From Methanosarcina siciliae T4/M (GTDB lineage Archaea; Halobacteriota; Methanosarcinia; Methanosarcinales; Methanosarcinaceae): a DNA stretch of 64,000 nt. A program made the position numbers and the translations under genes. Numbering within the stretch: position 1 is the first letter of the stretch; every line of letters begins with the position of its first letter. Where the stretch lies: NCBI RefSeq assembly GCF_000970085.1, contig NZ_CP009506.1, forward strand, positions 434,001 to 498,000, given 5' to 3'. Below, piece after piece: positions 1-8,650 of this stretch. Under the pieces are notes generated by a model. That model was not told where the DNA came from, ran no database searches, and was given only the letters and a program-made list of their open reading frames with translations.

Positions 1-1
1 G

Positions 2-1069
2 CACTTTACAAATGAGGTCTCGAACCTCGGCTCAAATTTCATTTACATTCAGGGGATGCAGCCAAAGCTCTTCTATGATAACCAGCTGAAGATTATGGAA
101 AATACGCCGGGGATTTCCGGGGTTTCGCCTTTGAAGTCTCAGACTGCCGAAGTCACATACATGTCCGAGACCAAAAGCATCATGGTAAGCGGGGTAGGAG
201 AAGCTTATGACGAGGTTGCAAATACCAGTCTGGGGAAAGGCACTTTTATCAATGACAACGACGGGTATGTTGCAATTATCGGGCATGACATTGCAAACGA
301 GAAGTTCGGCAGGAACCTTTCGGTCCGTAACTCCATAGATATAACCTTCAGGATAGGAGAAGACGAAAAAATCACAAAAACCTTCAAAGTCAAGGGGATA
401 ATCAGGAACCCGGAAAATACCATGGTCCAGGCATACAACGATAACGAAGCCATCCTGATCCCCATTGATGTCATGAACGAGATTCTTGGTGAAAAGGACT
501 ATGGAGGGGTTTTTGCAATGGCTGAAGACCCTGCAGCAATCCAGGAGACTTCGGATGAGGTTGACCGGCGGCTTGCCCGGAGCTTCGGGATTTCCGAAAG
601 GGAGCTTGACGACAAGGATTCCCGGCCTTACATGCTCGTTAACCAGGCTGAGATTTTAGAGCAGACCGATATGATGGCAGCAGCCCTCAGTTCTTTTCTG
701 ACAGCAGTTGCCCTGATTTCCCTTCTTGTAGGGTCCATCGGCATTATGAACATCATGCTCGTAAGCGTTACCGAAAGGACAAGGGAGATAGGAGTGCTCA
801 AATCCCTCGGCTTCACAGGGTTTGACATCCTTTTTCTTTTCATGGTCGAGTCAATCCTGCTTGGAGTCTTCGGGGGCATTCTCGGAGGAGCTGTCGGAAT
901 TGCAGGCGCATACAGCGTGGAAAGCCTTCTCAACCTGCCTGTGGTCTTTCCGTTAAGCCTGATAGTCGCCGGATTTGTTGTTGCTGTTGTTGTCGGGTTC
1001 GTCTCCGGGGTCTATCCCGCAAGAAAAGCTGCAAAAATGAAGCCTGTGGACTCACTCAGATACGAATAA
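2..1069 (+). CDS. ABC transporter permease, MacB/FtsX type (5' end outside window)
   Basis: C-terminal part of an integral membrane permease of the MacB/FtsX family, which in ABC systems moves lipids or peptides or does mechanical work rather than classic uptake. The reading frame is open from the first bases (LGSNFIYIQG precedes the first ATG at 56), so that ATG is internal and the gene begins upstream. Visible parts are a large extracytoplasmic MacB_PCD-like region (about residues 1-215) and the FtsX core with three membrane segments: one near LTAVALISLLVGSIGIMNI, then the conserved cytoplasmic TERTREIGVLKSLG loop, then two more. It ends with the family-typical PARKAAKMKPVDSLRYE tail. The ATPase partner is not in the window. 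Confidence 0.93.
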   Translation, partial: HFTNEVSNLGSNFIYIQGMQPKLFYDNQLKIMENTPGISGVSPLKSQTAEVTYMSETKSIMVSGVGEAYDEVANTSLGKGTFINDNDGYVAIIGHDIANEKFGRNLSVRNSIDITFRIGEDEKITKTFKVKGIIRNPENTMVQAYNDNEAILIPIDVMNEILGEKDYGGVFAMAEDPAAIQETSDEVDRRLARSFGISERELDDKDSRPYMLVNQAEILEQTDMMAAALSSFLTAVALISLLVGSIGIMNIMLVSVTERTREIGVLKSLGFTGFDILFLFMVESILLGVFGGILGGAVGIAGAYSVESLLNLPVVFPLSLIVAGFVVAVVVGFVSGVYPARKAAKMKPVDSLRYE

Positions 1070-1092
1070 GATTCCTTTCCTTTCAAATTCTT

Positions 1093-1572
1093 TTACCTGA
1101 TATCGAGTAATTGAAAAAGGAGCTTGAAAACTATCAGGGAAAGAACAAAAAGCCCAAGTCCGATCTGGATAAGGACTTTCCCCCGTTCAAAAGGGTCACT
1201 TCTGGCTTTCACTGCTCCATAAATCAGTTTCCCCAGGCCGGGTCCTGTAGGGAATATAAGAGGCCAGACGTAAGCCCAGCTTTCCACGTCTCCTGTTCTG
1301 TACTGGTAGAAGAGGATCAGGCCTAACATGTTAAGCGTCCAGCCGAAAGAAGCAATCCACTCTCCAGTATCTCCCTCGGTTTCCAGGGAAGTAGCAAAGA
1401 TATACGTTCCTGAGACAATAAGATAAAATGGAAGAGTAAATTTTCCCAGGGAAATATTCATGGAAACTACAAGGGCAAACATAAACACAAGAAGAAAAAA
1501 TAAAAGGGCTGCTACTATTATGCTATGGTCTTTTCTTTTCCCCCGGTTTTCCTCCATGGCCCCCCGACTCAC
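1093..1572 (-). CDS. Hypothetical integral membrane protein, about 4 TM
   Basis: Not recognised as a named family. About 159 residues with a short charged N-terminus and roughly four hydrophobic segments (residues about 18-40, 45-62, 75-92 and 138-157). It is convergent with the permease gene, whose stop lies 23 bp away. The start is uncertain: a GTG gives MSRGAMEENRG, while an ATG at 1557 follows a G-rich stretch and gives MEENRG. It is divergent from msrB, with three tandem 27-bp repeats in the shared upstream region. Function unknown. Confidence 0.6.
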   Translation of the reverse strand: MSRGAMEENRGKRKDHSIIVAALLFFLLVFMFALVVSMNISLGKFTLPFYLIVSGTYIFATSLETEGDTGEWIASFGWTLNMLGLILFYQYRTGDVESWAYVWPLIFPTGPGLGKLIYGAVKARSDPFERGKVLIQIGLGLFVLSLIVFKLLFQLLDIR

Positions 1573-1635
1573 GAGTTTTTATTCCTGCAATTCAGTTCGG
1601 TTGAATAGGCATTACACTATTCTTTATATTTCTTC

Positions 1636-1716
1636 GGCATATAATAATCTAATAATCTCTTTGGCATATAATAATCTAATAATCTCTTTGGCATATAATA
1701 ATCTAATAATCTCTAA
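1636..1716. repeat. Three tandem 27-bp repeats
   Basis: Units start at 1636, 1663 and 1690, each opening with GGCATATAATAATCTAATAA; only the last few bases of the third copy differ. They sit between the divergent membrane-protein and msrB genes. Each unit carries a TATA-like ATATAATAA core, so they could be promoter copies, but they may equally be slippage products. Confidence 0.9.
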
Positions 1717-1745
1717 TAGTACACAATGTCCTTCCTGCAGGAAAA

Positions 1746-1764
1746 GCCAGGCTTTTTTCCTGGC
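1746..1764. other. Small inverted repeat (GCCAGG / CCTGGC) upstream of msrB
   Basis: GCCAGG at 1746-1751 pairs with CCTGGC at 1759-1764 around a C-T-rich loop, and weaker complementarity extends it outward. It lies about 60 bp upstream of the proposed msrB start and could act in the leader transcript. No known motif is recognised. Confidence 0.4.
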
Positions 1765-1823
1765 CTGAAGGGTGATAGTCTTTTACGGCATAATTGAGTT
1801 ATGTGCATAAAGGGGGTTTGTAA

Positions 1824-2246
1824 CTGGCACAGAACAAAATCGAGAAGTCCGAAGAGGAGTGGAAAAAGGTTCTCACTCCTGAGCAATATCATGTTTTGAG
1901 GCAGAAAGGCACGGAAAAGCCCTTTTCCGGCAACCTATACTACAATAAAGAAAAAGGGGTCTATACCTGTGCTGCCTGTGGGCAGGAGCTTTTTTCGTCC
2001 GATACCAAATTCGAATCCGGAACCGGCTGGCCAAGTTTCTATGATGTTATTTCCAGTGACAAAGTCAGGCTTAAGGAAGACAACAGCTATTTCATGAACA
2101 GGGTCGAAGTGATCTGTTCCCGCTGCGGAAGCCATCTCGGGCATGTTTTTGAAGACGGGCCTTCCCCATCCGGCAAACGTTACTGCATCAATTCCGTTTC
2201 TCTCGGTTTCAAGATGGAAGAAGAAGCAGGAAAGGAAGAGGAGTAA
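1824..2246 (+). CDS. msrB: Peptide-methionine (R)-S-oxide reductase MsrB, apparent CTG start
   Basis: Reduces the R epimer of methionine sulfoxide in proteins and so repairs oxidative damage in the cytoplasm. Family hallmarks are all present: two zinc CxxC pairs (CAAC and CSRC), GTGWPSF, HLGHVF and the catalytic RYCINS cysteine. The first ATG/GTG/TTG in frame is a TTG at 1896, but the frame stays open upstream to a stop at 1821. That upstream stretch encodes AQNKIEKSEEEWKKVLTPEQ, a good match to the usual MsrB N-terminus, so the TTG is internal. The only plausible initiator is CTG at 1824, 7 bases after a GGGGG at 1812-1816. Not to be confused with the methanol regulator also called MsrB. Confidence 0.9.
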   Translation: MAQNKIEKSEEEWKKVLTPEQYHVLRQKGTEKPFSGNLYYNKEKGVYTCAACGQELFSSDTKFESGTGWPSFYDVISSDKVRLKEDNSYFMNRVEVICSRCGSHLGHVFEDGPSPSGKRYCINSVSLGFKMEEEAGKEEE

Positions 2247-2424
2247 TAGATGGGGTAATAGGCGAAATAGGAAGAAAAGAGCAGCGATGGAAACAGTAAG
2301 AGGAATAGTAAGAAAAGAAGTAATAGAAATACTAAGAGAAAAAATTGAGTAAAATCCGGATTATACGCAGGGAACTGGAATTTCGAATTAGTTTTCGATC
2401 CGGTTAAAGGGGGTCCTGGTAAGT

Positions 2425-2625
2425 TTGAATCTGACGAAAAGGCAGGTCGAAATTGGTGGGTTTTTAGTTTTTTTGTTTTTTTACCTTGTTTTTTTCAACC
2501 TGGTATTCCGCTTTAAAAGTCCTGGTTACCCTATTTACGCCCCGGGGACTCTTATCTTTGCTTTCCTTGGATTCTGGCTGGGGGGCTATCTCTACGATAA
2601 ATATCTGGGGCGAAAACCCGGATGA
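2425..2625 (+). CDS. Small membrane protein, 66 aa
   Basis: Two hydrophobic segments (about residues 11-30 and 40-56) separated by a short loop, with a basic C-terminal tail (YLGRKPG). The start is a TTG at 2425 with a purine-rich AAAGGGGG about 12 bases upstream. It lies between msrB and the HAD hydrolase on the same strand. No family is recognised; the membrane topology supports a real gene. Confidence 0.55.
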   Translation: MNLTKRQVEIGGFLVFLFFYLVFFNLVFRFKSPGYPIYAPGTLIFAFLGFWLGGYLYDKYLGRKPG

Positions 2626-2760
2626 AAAAGAGCGACATACCAATGTTTCAATCCGGGCACGTTTATCTTACTATGTTTATACTGATTATCTATATAGAAA
2701 CTTGGACAAGCTTGGATTTCTCACAATATTTATTAAGAAGCATAACAATCTCCTGCACAG

Positions 2761-3417
2761 ATGTTAAAAGCAATCATTTTTGATGTGGACGGGGTCCTTG
2801 TCGACTCCATGCGTTTTCAGGCTGAGGCCTGGGTTAAGACTCTCGAAGAAGTGGGTGTTACCGTCAGCAGGGAAGACATTTACGAGCTTGAGGGTTCAAA
2901 TAATTTAGGGCTGATCAAATTGGTCTTTGAGAAGGCAGGAAAAGAGCCTGAACCCTGGCACTATGAGCAGTTGCCTGTAAAAAAACGTGAAGTTCTCGAG
3001 TTTGACCGCATAAAACCCTTTGAAGGCATGCCTTCGTGTCTCAATCAATTAAAACGACATTTCAGGCTTGCAATGGTTTCGGGGTCGAACTTTGATATCG
3101 TCAGTACATTTGCAAATTCTTTCTTCCCGGACTGCTTTGAGGTCATTGTCACCGGGGGCGACCTTGAGCGCGGAAAACCCTGTCCTGACCCGTACCTTAA
3201 GGCGCTTGAAAAACTCGATCTGGCAACGAATGAGTGCATTGTAGTTGAAAATGCCCCTCTTGGAATTACTGCCGCCAAAAGAGCCGGGCTTTACTGTGTA
3301 GCGGTTGCAAGTATGCTTTCCCCTGAAAAGGTGAAGCATGCTGACATTGTGTTCGAAAACCATGCTGTACTGCTTGATTACCTGAAAAGCCTCATACCCG
3401 GGGAGTCTCACACCTGA
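2761..3417 (+). CDS. HAD-superfamily hydrolase, beta-phosphoglucomutase/phosphatase-like
   Basis: Cytoplasmic phosphatase or phosphomutase of HAD subfamily IA. Motif I DVDGVLVDS is at residues about 8-16 (both Asp present: nucleophile and acid/base), motif II is VSGSN near 106-110, the motif III lysine is in GGDLERGKPCPDPY, and motif IV is VVENAPLGITAA. The helical cap lies between motifs I and II. At 218 residues the length is normal. The ATG at 2761 immediately follows an AT-rich tract and no good Shine-Dalgarno is seen, so the mRNA may be nearly leaderless. Substrate cannot be told from sequence. Confidence 0.9.
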   Translation: MLKAIIFDVDGVLVDSMRFQAEAWVKTLEEVGVTVSREDIYELEGSNNLGLIKLVFEKAGKEPEPWHYEQLPVKKREVLEFDRIKPFEGMPSCLNQLKRHFRLAMVSGSNFDIVSTFANSFFPDCFEVIVTGGDLERGKPCPDPYLKALEKLDLATNECIVVENAPLGITAAKRAGLYCVAVASMLSPEKVKHADIVFENHAVLLDYLKSLIPGESHT

Positions 3418-4521
3418 TGAGTCTCGTCCCGAATGGGGCTCTTCTTTTCTGAGAATCCGGTCTTTATTTCCCGGGAATCATCTTTTTCAGGAAAGTTTTC
3501 AGGAGGCTTTTTTCCCTATTTCTTTTTCCAGTAGTTTTCTTATCGCTTTTGGCCCGTCCAGTTCCCCGGAAAGACGCTGAAGTCTCTCTACTTTGTTTCT
3601 ATATGCCTCATCTTCAAGGACTTCCCTTATACATTCAAGAATGACCTCGGGAGGAGTTGAGTAACTTAGCCTTCTTCCATAGCCCTCCTCCTCCACCACT
3701 GCAGCATTACTCTCCTGTTCGCTGTGTCCCTCGTCCGGAAATGAAAGGATGGGAACCCCTAAGCTTAAAGCCTCCATAATTGTGCTGTGCCCGCCGGGAG
3801 CTATTACGGCATCCGAACTCTTGATGTAAGGATAGGTATCTTCAACAAAGCTGAGAATTTGAACGTTTTTCGGGATTTTCCCGAGTTTTGAGGGGGCAAG
3901 GGAAGGGCCTGAAATGAGCGTATAGTTAATTCCCGGGTCGAACATGGCAGTTGTGAGCACTTTTCTGAATATCGGTTCCCTGTACCCGAAGCCTCCTACC
4001 AGGGATACAACATGAGGTTTTTCCAGAGGGATGCTGTCTATATCTTCATATTTCTCCCTTACAAGAGGGCCGCTGTAAAACAGCTTTTCCCGGAGCCCGG
4101 GGGTAAAATTCAGATTTTTTCTGCAAACTGTGTAGGGCAGGGGATAGTCAGGAATAATTATTTTATCGGTTTTTTCAAAGACTTCTTTGTAGAACTTCTT
4201 TGTCAGCTTCCCAATTATCCGAACAGGGACTCCCCTGTTCTTGAAAAATTCTTCCATATTCGACTGGTTAATTATCAGATATACGGGAAGTTTAAGGACC
4301 ATTGCGGCAAGAGTCCCCAGGTAGTAACTGTCCGAAACCACCACATCCGGTTTGAAGTCCCTGAGCAGTTTGAGGACCTTCGGGCCTCCGAGAAGCTGGG
4401 CACTTTTGAGGGTTGCTTCGATCGACCCTGTCAAATCTAGCCCCCCTGCCTTTCCGACCAGTTTTATTTCCGAGGGGATTTCCTGAGTCGTATACCCTGT
4501 CTTTTCGATCAGGTCTTTTGA

Positions 4522-6447
4522 CTCACCTTTCAAAGATGAGTGATTTTCCGTTATCCTCTGGCTTTGTTTGTGTATGCCTAATAAAAGAATAATCCTGCCA
4601 ATAACGATTTTGTTAATATGGCAGGTATTTTTCCATGTTTAGAAAAGAAAATAACGATGCTTGTTTTGTGTCCATTTCTTCCACAATAATTTTGCTTTTT
4701 TTGGACTCTTTTTCCTGAACTACCGCAATCTTGATCTCAGACAGTTTTTCAATGAGCTTTTTCAAAGAGAAACCGTACATTTTGGTCTCCCATGCCAGGT
4801 ATCTGTAGAAAAGTAGGCCAACCATAGCCAAAAACACATGAACTCTAATGTTTTCATCCTTGTGATGATATACTGGTCCTACAGGAACAAGTAAGTGATC
4901 ATTCAACAGTTTAAAATCATCTTCAACAAGATTCTTACTGTTATATGTTTTCACTATCTTTTTAGTTTGCCACTTTTGCTTATCCGTAAATAGGACGTTC
5001 TTCCCAAACGTCTTTTCGCACTTTTTTTCGTTTTCTTCATCAATCCAGAACTTTAACTGAGGTTTTTTCTTCCCTTCCAGAGCATCAATTATTTCATATT
5101 TTATAACGCTATTGTATTTTTTCAGAATAATTCCTGCAACCTCACGTTCTACGCTGCTCCTGTTTCTTTCTTTTCCTTTACTGCTTTCTAATCTTCTCTG
5201 GAGATCCTCCAAACTATCAATTATTCTTGATTTGTTTGTTTCATAAGTGCTCTTTTGAAGCTTGTAAGTTCCTTCGTTGTAGGTTATTACGGTCGTATAT
5301 TCTGCTCCGTAAAACTGGTGTTTTGTTCTGTATCCAAAAATTTTGTTACCTTTCGAATTCTTGTATAAACACTCATATTTGGAAAGCGGAACATCGAGAA
5401 GCTCCTCGGCTTGATTTGTTTTTACAGATCCTACAAAACTCATTTTTGAGGTTACCTTTTCAATGTTATCTTTTGAGTTGTTACCCTTATCGAAAACAAG
5501 AACAAGATCTTCAGAACAGATATTTAATTCAGTCAGTCTGTTTATGATTTTATCTACTATGCCTGAAAATTCTTCAGAGTCATGAACATTTCCAGGATAT
5601 GTTTCATGAATAAAAGGTATGTTATCCTCGTTTACAGCTAGCGAAACACATATTTGATTTTTGTCTTTCCTATGCTTTTTGTTATATCCTTTATGAAGCA
5701 GTTCGCTCTCGTCATCATAATTGTTAGCATACGTAAACCAGTTTGATTCATCCACAAACATTATTGATGGAGTAAATCCCTTTCCTACAAGAACTCTGCA
5801 AAGATCGTCTTCAATCTTTTTCATAGTATCCAAGTCGACATAATTCATTTGGTTCAGAAAATTCTGACAATTTAACTTGTGCGGGAATTTCCACATGAAA
5901 GCTAAAGGGGATTTTTTGAACCACTCTTCAATCCCGTTTTCACTTAAAACGCCGTGACTTTTTCCGATTACATCAAGTAAGAGGTATTCTCCAACACTCA
6001 ATCCATCTATTAATTTTTTGTCAGTATGCTTGTTAACTATGTCAATGAATCCAAGTTCTTCATTCACATGAAGAAGTGCGGCAAGCTTGCCGTAATCAAA
6101 GGATCTAAGTTTATCATAGGGCAATGATTCACATTGCCTTTTCATCTCAAGTATTTTTTCTGCGCTACCCAGATAAACCTGAAAAATGGTTTTTACCTTT
6201 CCATCAACTCTGGCAGATTCTACTATATACCAGTAAGGTTTCCCATTGACGAGTTTCTTTCTTAAAAATACCATAGTATTGATTATGATCTACCTATATA
6301 AATAACTTTTTGAAATAAACAATATCAATAGACTTTTTAAAGTGAATTTAAGACTTAGGATCTACAAATAAAAAATTTGCAAAAGGTCAGCTGATATTGT
6401 TTTTTAGAGAAAATTGAGGTTAAAATCGCGTTTCTTTGAAACTTCAG
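4522..6447 (-). mobile_element. Complete IS1634/IS4-superfamily element, 1,926 bp
   Basis: The imperfect terminal inverted repeats share the pattern CTSAMSTTTCAAAGA, read inward from both ends. The flanks carry a 5-bp duplication, TTTGA at 4517-4521 and 6448-6452. Removing the element and one duplicate restores the glycosyltransferase reading frame exactly. It holds one transposase gene. Clean ends and an intact ORF suggest a recent, possibly still active insertion. Confidence 0.92.
4613..6274 (-). CDS. IS1634-family DDE transposase, 553 aa
   Basis: Catalyses cut-and-paste movement of the surrounding element. The N-terminus MVFLRKKLVNGKPYWYIVES is typical of the family. Likely catalytic acids are D175 (FVDESNW), D262 (VFDKGNNS) and a downstream Glu, possibly in KNLVEDDF. 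The C-terminal HVFLAMVGLLFYRYLAW segment is the usual hydrophobic helix near the end of the fold. The ATG at 6274 has no clear ribosome-binding site, which is common for transposases. The full length appears intact. Confidence 0.93.
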   Translation of the reverse strand: MVFLRKKLVNGKPYWYIVESARVDGKVKTIFQVYLGSAEKILEMKRQCESLPYDKLRSFDYGKLAALLHVNEELGFIDIVNKHTDKKLIDGLSVGEYLLLDVIGKSHGVLSENGIEEWFKKSPLAFMWKFPHKLNCQNFLNQMNYVDLDTMKKIEDDLCRVLVGKGFTPSIMFVDESNWFTYANNYDDESELLHKGYNKKHRKDKNQICVSLAVNEDNIPFIHETYPGNVHDSEEFSGIVDKIINRLTELNICSEDLVLVFDKGNNSKDNIEKVTSKMSFVGSVKTNQAEELLDVPLSKYECLYKNSKGNKIFGYRTKHQFYGAEYTTVITYNEGTYKLQKSTYETNKSRIIDSLEDLQRRLESSKGKERNRSSVEREVAGIILKKYNSVIKYEIIDALEGKKKPQLKFWIDEENEKKCEKTFGKNVLFTDKQKWQTKKIVKTYNSKNLVEDDFKLLNDHLLVPVGPVYHHKDENIRVHVFLAMVGLLFYRYLAWETKMYGFSLKKLIEKLSEIKIAVVQEKESKKSKIIVEEMDTKQASLFSFLNMEKYLPY

Positions 6448-6626
6448 TTTGAATAGCCGTAAGCCCCGAATTTGATCTCATGCCCCGCAGCCAGAAGTTC
6501 TTTTCCCAGCGCAAGGCAGCGGCTGGTGTGGCCAAGCCCTTCTCCGCATATAAAAATCATTATTTTCATCCTTTATCCCTCGTTTTTCAGGATGTGTTTA
6601 TTTCTATTTGCTTTTTCTCCCGGACT

Positions 6627-7793
6627 TCAGGTTTCTTCCTTTGAGTTTTCTTCCCCTGCAGGCCTTTCTCCAAACTTCTCTTCAAGAAGTTTCCTGACAG
6701 CTGCAGGTCCGTCCAGCACTTCGGCAAGTTCCATCAGCCTTCGGGTTTTTCTCCTGTAATTTTCATCTTCCAGGACTTCCCGGATACAGGCAAGGATAAC
6801 TTCCGGGTGCGTAAGGTAACTCATCCGTTTCCCGTATCCTGCTTCTTCGAGCACGGTGGCATTATTTTCCTGCTCCGTATGCTTTTCGTCCGGGAAGGAA
6901 AGCACGGGAAGCCCGAAGGCAAGGCTTTCCATAATAGTGCCGTGCCCTCCGGCAGTAATTACCAGGTCCGAGCCTCTGTAATAAGGAAAGGGGTTATCCG
7001 TAAATCCCGTAAATTCAACGTTTTCAGGGATTTCAGGAAACTGTTTGGGGACTATCTCTGGGCCTGCAATAAAAGTATAGTGGATGTCAGGGTCGAGTTT
7101 TGCAGCCTCAAGGACCTTCCGAAAAATAGCTGCCCTGTACCCGAAGGCTCCTATTGTTGAGAGGACATTCGGATGCCGGAGAGTTTTTGCCTCGACTTCC
7201 CCGTACCTGCTCCGGATAAGGGGACCACTGAAAAAGATATTCTCATTGAGCGCTCTTGAGATTGTGAAATTTCTACGATTTACGGAATAAGGGAGCGGGT
7301 AGTCAGGGACTATTATCCCGTCAACGCTGCTGAAGATGTAATTGTAAAACTTTCTGACAAGCTTTCCTGCCGCATCTAAAAGAGGTCCCCTTTTCTGAAA
7401 AAACTCTTCCATATTGAACTGGTGCCCTATAAAGTAAACAGGGACTTTTCTTGACCTTGCCGCAAGGACACCTGAGTAGTACCCGTCCGAAAGGACAACG
7501 TCAGGGTCAAGGGCTTCGATCAGCTTAAGAAGCTTCCTGAATCCTGCAGGAGAAAGGTTTCTCAGGGTTTCTTTGACGGACTTTCCGATTTCAAAGGTTC
7601 CGGTCTCACCTCTCAGCCTTATTTCCGGCCGGATCTCCCATGCCGAATAGCCTGTTTTTTCCACAAGTTCCTTCGAGTAACCATAAGCTCCGAAGTGCAC
7701 CTCATGCTCCGCAGCCAGAAGTTCTTTTCCCAGCGCAAGGCAGCGGCTTGTGTGCCCGAGCCCTTCTCCACATATAAACAGCAAGATTTTCAC
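6627..7793 (-). CDS. GT-B glycosyltransferase (MJ1255/MurG-like family), intact paralogue
   Basis: Probable cytoplasmic or membrane-associated transferase of UDP-sugars, of the GT28-like type seen in archaeal cell-surface glycan synthesis; acceptor unknown. The N-terminal Rossmann domain starts KILLFICGEGLGHTSRCLAL (glycine loop for the acceptor/nucleotide). The C-terminal domain has TAGGHGTIMESLAFGLPVL, the donor-binding loop. The start is set at a GTG at 7793, because a GGAAGGGAG lies about 7 bases upstream and the protein then opens VKILLFICGEG like its paralogue; the longer ATG start at 7829 has no such support. It is the first gene of a pair: the downstream paralogue begins 58 bp after its stop and is broken by an IS. 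Confidence 0.88.
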   Translation of the reverse strand: MKILLFICGEGLGHTSRCLALGKELLAAEHEVHFGAYGYSKELVEKTGYSAWEIRPEIRLRGETGTFEIGKSVKETLRNLSPAGFRKLLKLIEALDPDVVLSDGYYSGVLAARSRKVPVYFIGHQFNMEEFFQKRGPLLDAAGKLVRKFYNYIFSSVDGIIVPDYPLPYSVNRRNFTISRALNENIFFSGPLIRSRYGEVEAKTLRHPNVLSTIGAFGYRAAIFRKVLEAAKLDPDIHYTFIAGPEIVPKQFPEIPENVEFTGFTDNPFPYYRGSDLVITAGGHGTIMESLAFGLPVLSFPDEKHTEQENNATVLEEAGYGKRMSYLTHPEVILACIREVLEDENYRRKTRRLMELAEVLDGPAAVRKLLEEKFGERPAGEENSKEET

Positions 7794-7885
7794 ACTTCTG
7801 TCTCCCTTCCTCGCAGTAAACTGTAACACTAAATATCTTTCTTGAGTTTAACTCTTGCCTGCAGAGTTGCAGAGTTGTAATTATC

Positions 7886-7945
7886 TCAAAAATAGTAGCT
7901 TCAAAAATAGTAGCTTCAAAAATAGTAACTTCAAAAATAGTAGCT
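7886..7945. repeat. Four tandem 15-bp repeats
   Basis: Unit TCAAAAATAGTAGCT, with one substitution in copy 3, in the leader of the glycosyltransferase gene pair. The unit length is a multiple of three, so an artificial open frame runs across it (EATIF repeats); I do not consider this coding. Confidence 0.9.
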
Positions 7946-8650
7946 TCAAAAAAGGTTTGCATATCTAAAAAAATATAAAGAAGAAATTTGAGGCAAAATT
8001 CATTTAAAAGGAAGTAACATGGGAAGAAGATTTTTATTAGCTCCTTACTGATGGCATGCTTTTTGGTCTGTTCGTATGCTTTTTGATCTGTTCGTATATT
8101 CCGGTTGTTCTTTTTTGATCCCACGCTACTAATTAGTAGATATTCATTCCATATATATATACTTTCTCTTTTTCTATGTAATATCATTCTAGATATGTTA
8201 TTATTTTTTGAAAACTATATTTTTTATTTTTCTATTCCTCCGATTTTTAGGATATATCAGGTAAGAAATACTGGCCTTAAATTAAGTTTTTTACAAAAAG
8301 AAGGTTTTATTTACTTTAAATTTCTTTTAACCTTTTTATTTTTCATATTTTCATTCAAAACAAAAAAATAGTGCCTTCAAGCTTCATCATTCTCTTCTTC
8401 TCTCCCTGTTTCTTTCGGCTTAATCTTTTTTTCTCCCTTTTTTCCCTCCCAGTTCCTCTTCTTTTTTTTGTCTGATCTTTCCTATATCTATTTATCAACA
8501 ATTTATTTTTAATTAATATATGTATTATCAAAAAAAATATATTCTTTAGCGAAATCTCTTTATATTTCCCCCTCCTTCTTTTAACTGGATAAGAATTTCT
8601 TGAATATTTCGCACCGAAAAAATATCCGAATAAAATGGTCGTGCGTATTT
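7946..8650. other. AT-rich gene-free spacer
   Basis: About 700 bp, very AT-rich with long T tracts, between the minus-strand glycosyltransferase and the plus-strand PHP gene. Open frames across it are low-complexity and lack domain features. No tRNA or clear hairpin was seen. Promoters for both divergent genes must lie here; several TATA-like runs (for example near 8150-8160) exist but none stands out. Confidence 0.6.

Larger units (their letters stand above)
3499..6569 (-). pseudogene. GT-B glycosyltransferase (MJ1255-like), split by an IS
   Basis: Originally one gene of about 385 codons, paralogous to the intact gene just upstream (6627-7793). The 5' fragment (6569 down to 6448) encodes MKIMIFICGEGLGHTSRC and continues to GAYGYS. 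The 3' fragment (4521 down to 3499) resumes at KDLIEKTGY and runs to a normal C-terminus, with the UDP-sugar-binding pattern APGGHSTIMEALSLGVPIL intact. In the intact paralogue the same junction reads GYSKELVEKTGY, so nothing but the IS separates the halves. The 3' fragment has an in-frame TTG inside the IS end that could start a 344-aa product, but this lacks the nucleotide-binding N-terminus. Loss of function is likely and may be buffered by the paralogue. Confidence 0.92.

Noticed and set aside
7702..8187. 161-aa minus-strand frame containing EATIF repeats
   Set aside because: Produced by the 15-bp tandem repeat and its overlap with the real glycosyltransferase 5' end; no start signal or domain.
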